Positions 61,517 through 64,000 of a stretch of 64,000 nt of DNA are shown one piece after another. Every line of letters begins with the position of its first letter. The first letter of the stretch is position 1. A program made the translations under genes and the position numbers. The notes beneath the pieces are model-generated. The model had not been told where the DNA came from and did no database searches. It was given only the letters and a program-made list of their open reading frames with translations. The stretch lies in assembly GCA_012719125.1 (NCBI GenBank), contig JAAYAY010000179.1, positions 1 through 64,000 of the forward strand, written 5' to 3'. The stretch comes from Planctomycetaceae bacterium. GTDB lineage: Bacteria > Planctomycetota > Planctomycetia > Pirellulales > Thermoguttaceae.

Positions 61517-64000
61517 ATGAGTGAAGAACCGACCCGCGACAACCCGACGCCGGAACCGGTGAGCGACAACCCGACCCAGGTCTGGTATCGGGCCGCCGTA
61601 CGCTCGGCCTACGTCGCCGGCGGCTTTTTGCTCGTCGTCTGTGCCCTGCTCATGGCGGACTACGGCACTCGCCTCACCAAGGACCCGCTGGATTCCGACG
61701 CCTACCGAGCACTCCGCGCCAAGGTCGTTGCCGATCCTTCCGACATGGCCGCTCGCGAGACGCTCCGCGCACGGGACCAATTCCTTCGCCAGGCCTACTT
61801 CCGACAACGCCGATTCTCAGTAGTCGGTACGTGGCTCGCCGTTGCCGGTTGTGTCGTGCTGATTGTCTCGATCAAAACGGCCGTCACCTTGCACCGGCGG
61901 CTGCCTTCGCCCGAGCCGGTCGACGCTCCCAAGGATCTCGACACATGGGAAACGACGCTCGCCCGCTGGGCGGTCCTGGCCCTTGGGATCGGGATCGTCG
62001 TCACCGCGGCGACTCTCAATCGAACGATCCCGACCGAATTGGCCTCACTCACATCGGCAATCAGAACGGAAAGCGTGGCGAAACCCGACACCCCCGTCGT
62101 GGAACCGACCGCAGTGGTTGAGCCGGAATCGACTTGGCCAACCGCTGAAGAACTCGCGGCCAACTGGCCCCGATTCCGCGGCCCCGGCGGGCTGGGAATG
62201 GCACCCGCCACGGATCTGCCCACCGCCTGGGATGCCGAATCGGGCGAGGGAATCCTCTGGAAGACGGCCGTTCCGATCGAGGGCAACAGTTCGCCCGTGG
62301 TCTGGGAGAACCGCCTCTTCCTGACCGGCGCCGACGAACAACAGCGTGTCGTCATGTGCTTCGACACGGCCGACGGCAAGTTGTTGTGGCAAACCGAGAT
62401 TCCCGCCACGCCGGAAAGTCCCGCCGAAACGCCCAAGGTCTCCGACGATACCGGTCTGGCCGCCCCCACCACGGTTACCGACGGCCTGCGAGTCTATGCC
62501 GTGTTCGCCAACGGCGACGTTGGTGCGGTCGATTTCCAAGGGAAGGTCGTTTGGACCAAGAGCCTCGGGCTTCCCAAGAATTCCTACGGCCATGCCTCGT
62601 CGTTGGCCATGTGGCGAGACCGGGTGATTCTCCAGTTCGACCAGGGCGCCGCCAAGGACAAATTGTCGAAGCTGATCGCCCTCGACGGCGCGACTGGCAA
62701 CGAGGTGTGGTCGACGGCCCGCGAAGTCGCCAATTCCTGGCCTTCGCCGATTGTCACCGAGCACGGCGGCATCCCGCAGATCATCACCTGCGCCGATCCC
62801 TTCGTGATCGCCTACCACGCCGAAGACGGCTCGGAACTGTGGCGCTGCAGTTGCCTGCGACAGGACGTCGGGCCTTCGCCCACGGTTGTCGGCGATGTGC
62901 TGATCGTGGCCAACGAGTATCCCCAGATGACGGCTATTCGGTTGGGCGGAAAAGGCGATATCACCGAGAACGAGGAATTCGTGCTTTGGACGGCCGAAGA
63001 CAACCTGCCCGATTCGTGCAGCCCCCTCGCAACCACCGAACACGTCTACATCCTCGCCTCCTTCGGCGTGTTGACCTGCTTTGGCACGGAGTCCGGCGAA
63101 ATGCTGTGGGAGTGGGAGTCCGACGACATGTACAGTTCGTCGCCCACCCTGGTCGGCGACTTGATCTACCTGTTCGGCCTGGAGAGCTGTCACGTTCTCA
63201 AACCGGGTGAAGAGGGTGCCGAGGTTGTCGGCCAAGGCAACCTCGGTGAAGAATGCGTCACAAGCCCCGCCTTCCGCGACGGCCGGATGTTCATCCGGGG
63301 CAAGGAACATCTCTTCTGCATTGGCAAACAGGGCACCGCCGCGGCGGCTCCCAAGAATTCGCAGGCTGCTTGGCCGACCGCCGAAGAGATCGCGGCCAAC
63401 TGGCCCCGTTTCCGCGGTCCCGGGGGATCGGGAATCGCTCCGGCGACCGACCTGCCGACGGAGTGGAACGCCGAGTCGGGCGACGGCATTTTGTGGAAGA
63501 CCCCCGTCCCCATGCCGGGCAACAGTTCGCCCGTCGTCTGGGGCAACAGGCTGTTCCTTACCGGCGCCGACGAAAAGCAGCGTGTGGTGATGGGCTTCGA
63601 CACGGGCGACGGCAAGCTGCTCTGGCAAACCGAGATCCCCGGCACGCCGGAAAGCACGGGCGAGCCGCCCAAGGTGATGGAAGACACCGGTTTCGCCGCC
63701 CCCACCGCGGTGACCGACGGACGCCGCGTCTACGCCGTCTTCGCCAACGGCGACGTCGGGGCGGTTGATTTCGACGGTAAGATCGTTTGGGCCAAGAGCC
63801 TCGGGCTCCCCAAGAACTCCTACGGCCACGCCTCGTCGCTCGCCATGTGGCACGACCGCGTGATTGTCCAGTTCGATCAGGGCGCCCGAAAGGACCAACT
63901 GTCGAGGTTGCTCGCCCTGGATGGAGCAACCGGCAACGAGGTCTGGTCTATCCCCCGCGACGTCGCCAACTCCTGGCCCTCTCCGATCGTCGTCGAACAC
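61517..64000 (+). CDS. Membrane-anchored tandem PQQ-like propeller protein (runs off the window end)
   Basis: The frame is open from ATG 61517 to the end of the window (828 codons, no stop), so only the N-terminal part is visible. Three membrane helices lie at about 30-47, 102-122 and 150-168. Two propeller units follow, starting 'WPTAEELAANWPRFRGPGG' at 62135 and 'WPTAEEIAANWPRFRGPGG' at 63371, exactly 412 codons apart. They share near-identical stretches such as 'LGLPKNSYGHASSLAMW', 'AVFANGDVGAVDF' and 'ALDGATGNEVWS'. 'FDTADGKLLWQTEIP' blades are of PQQ type. It probably works with the neighbouring redox proteins on the outer face of the membrane. Confidence 0.88.
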   Translation, partial: MSEEPTRDNPTPEPVSDNPTQVWYRAAVRSAYVAGGFLLVVCALLMADYGTRLTKDPLDSDAYRALRAKVVADPSDMAARETLRARDQFLRQAYFRQRRFSVVGTWLAVAGCVVLIVSIKTAVTLHRRLPSPEPVDAPKDLDTWETTLARWAVLALGIGIVVTAATLNRTIPTELASLTSAIRTESVAKPDTPVVEPTAVVEPESTWPTAEELAANWPRFRGPGGLGMAPATDLPTAWDAESGEGILWKTAVPIEGNSSPVVWENRLFLTGADEQQRVVMCFDTADGKLLWQTEIPATPESPAETPKVSDDTGLAAPTTVTDGLRVYAVFANGDVGAVDFQGKVVWTKSLGLPKNSYGHASSLAMWRDRVILQFDQGAAKDKLSKLIALDGATGNEVWSTAREVANSWPSPIVTEHGGIPQIITCADPFVIAYHAEDGSELWRCSCLRQDVGPSPTVVGDVLIVANEYPQMTAIRLGGKGDITENEEFVLWTAEDNLPDSCSPLATTEHVYILASFGVLTCFGTESGEMLWEWESDDMYSSSPTLVGDLIYLFGLESCHVLKPGEEGAEVVGQGNLGEECVTSPAFRDGRMFIRGKEHLFCIGKQGTAAAAPKNSQAAWPTAEEIAANWPRFRGPGGSGIAPATDLPTEWNAESGDGILWKTPVPMPGNSSPVVWGNRLFLTGADEKQRVVMGFDTGDGKLLWQTEIPGTPESTGEPPKVMEDTGFAAPTAVTDGRRVYAVFANGDVGAVDFDGKIVWAKSLGLPKNSYGHASSLAMWHDRVIVQFDQGARKDQLSRLLALDGATGNEVWSIPRDVANSWPSPIVVEH

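Noticed and set aside
62045-64000. 651-codon minus-strand frame across the tandem propeller gene
   Set aside because: The plus frame carries the propeller motifs and duplicates exactly in frame; the minus frame repeats only because the DNA does.

Overview
The window reads as chromosomal DNA of a planctomycete, most likely an uncultured Pirellulales-type lineage. This is inferred from the gene families present: two DUF1559 prepilin-like proteins each paired with a small regulatory-like lipoprotein, a DUF6666-type outer-membrane protein, DUF4838 and DUF6259-like secreted glycan proteins, an SHD1 domain, TMTC-like membrane proteins with TPRs, and many short palindromic repeats between genes. The DNA is GC-rich. 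I saw no tRNA, rRNA, CRISPR array, complete transposase or prophage.

Layout. 1-11 kb: a small conserved protein, a lipoprotein/DUF1559 pair, then four tandem paralogous GT-C-type (TMTC-like) membrane proteins with C-terminal TPRs, ending in a decayed GH13 tail. 11-16.3 kb (minus strand): two secreted glycan-related proteins and a MarC-family membrane protein. 16.5-19.4 kb: a phospholipid cluster (small DMT-like transporter, CDP-alcohol phosphatidyltransferase, CdsA, acyltransferase) converging on a DUF6666-type beta-barrel. 21.6-25.5 kb: pheS and pheT, separated by nested inverted repeats. 25.6-27.2 kb: a second lipoprotein/DUF1559 pair on the minus strand with a recognisable promoter and terminator. 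27.5-36.6 kb: aminoglycoside-phosphotransferase-like protein, DsbD-like protein, BON-domain protein, purM, a class II cytochrome c-like protein and glgX. 36.6-39.7 kb: a decayed stretch with esterase, sialidase and small-protein remnants plus a DUF4926 gene. 39.7-46.5 kb: a large secreted glycan protein, a zinc-ribbon protein, a Tat-exported Gfo/Idh/MocA oxidoreductase and a GT2-TPR glycosyltransferase. 46.6-49.4 kb: a possible structured RNA, a very acidic protein, purine nucleoside phosphorylase and a tRNA-dihydrouridine synthase. 49.7-56 kb: two tandem URO-D-like proteins converging on a 1404-residue secreted SHD1/propeller/GH-like fusion. 56.4-64 kb: a co-oriented set of membrane-anchored beta-propellers, a Cys-rich small membrane protein, a Tat ferredoxin and a NapH/NosR-like polyferredoxin, ending in an internally duplicated propeller protein that runs off the window.

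The two loci I find most likely to hold undescribed biology are the tandem TMTC-like array next to a pseudopilin gene (possibly protein O-glycosylation of surface proteins) and the propeller/polyferredoxin operon at the right end (possibly an extracytoplasmic electron-transfer system). Both roles are inferences from gene content and were not tested.
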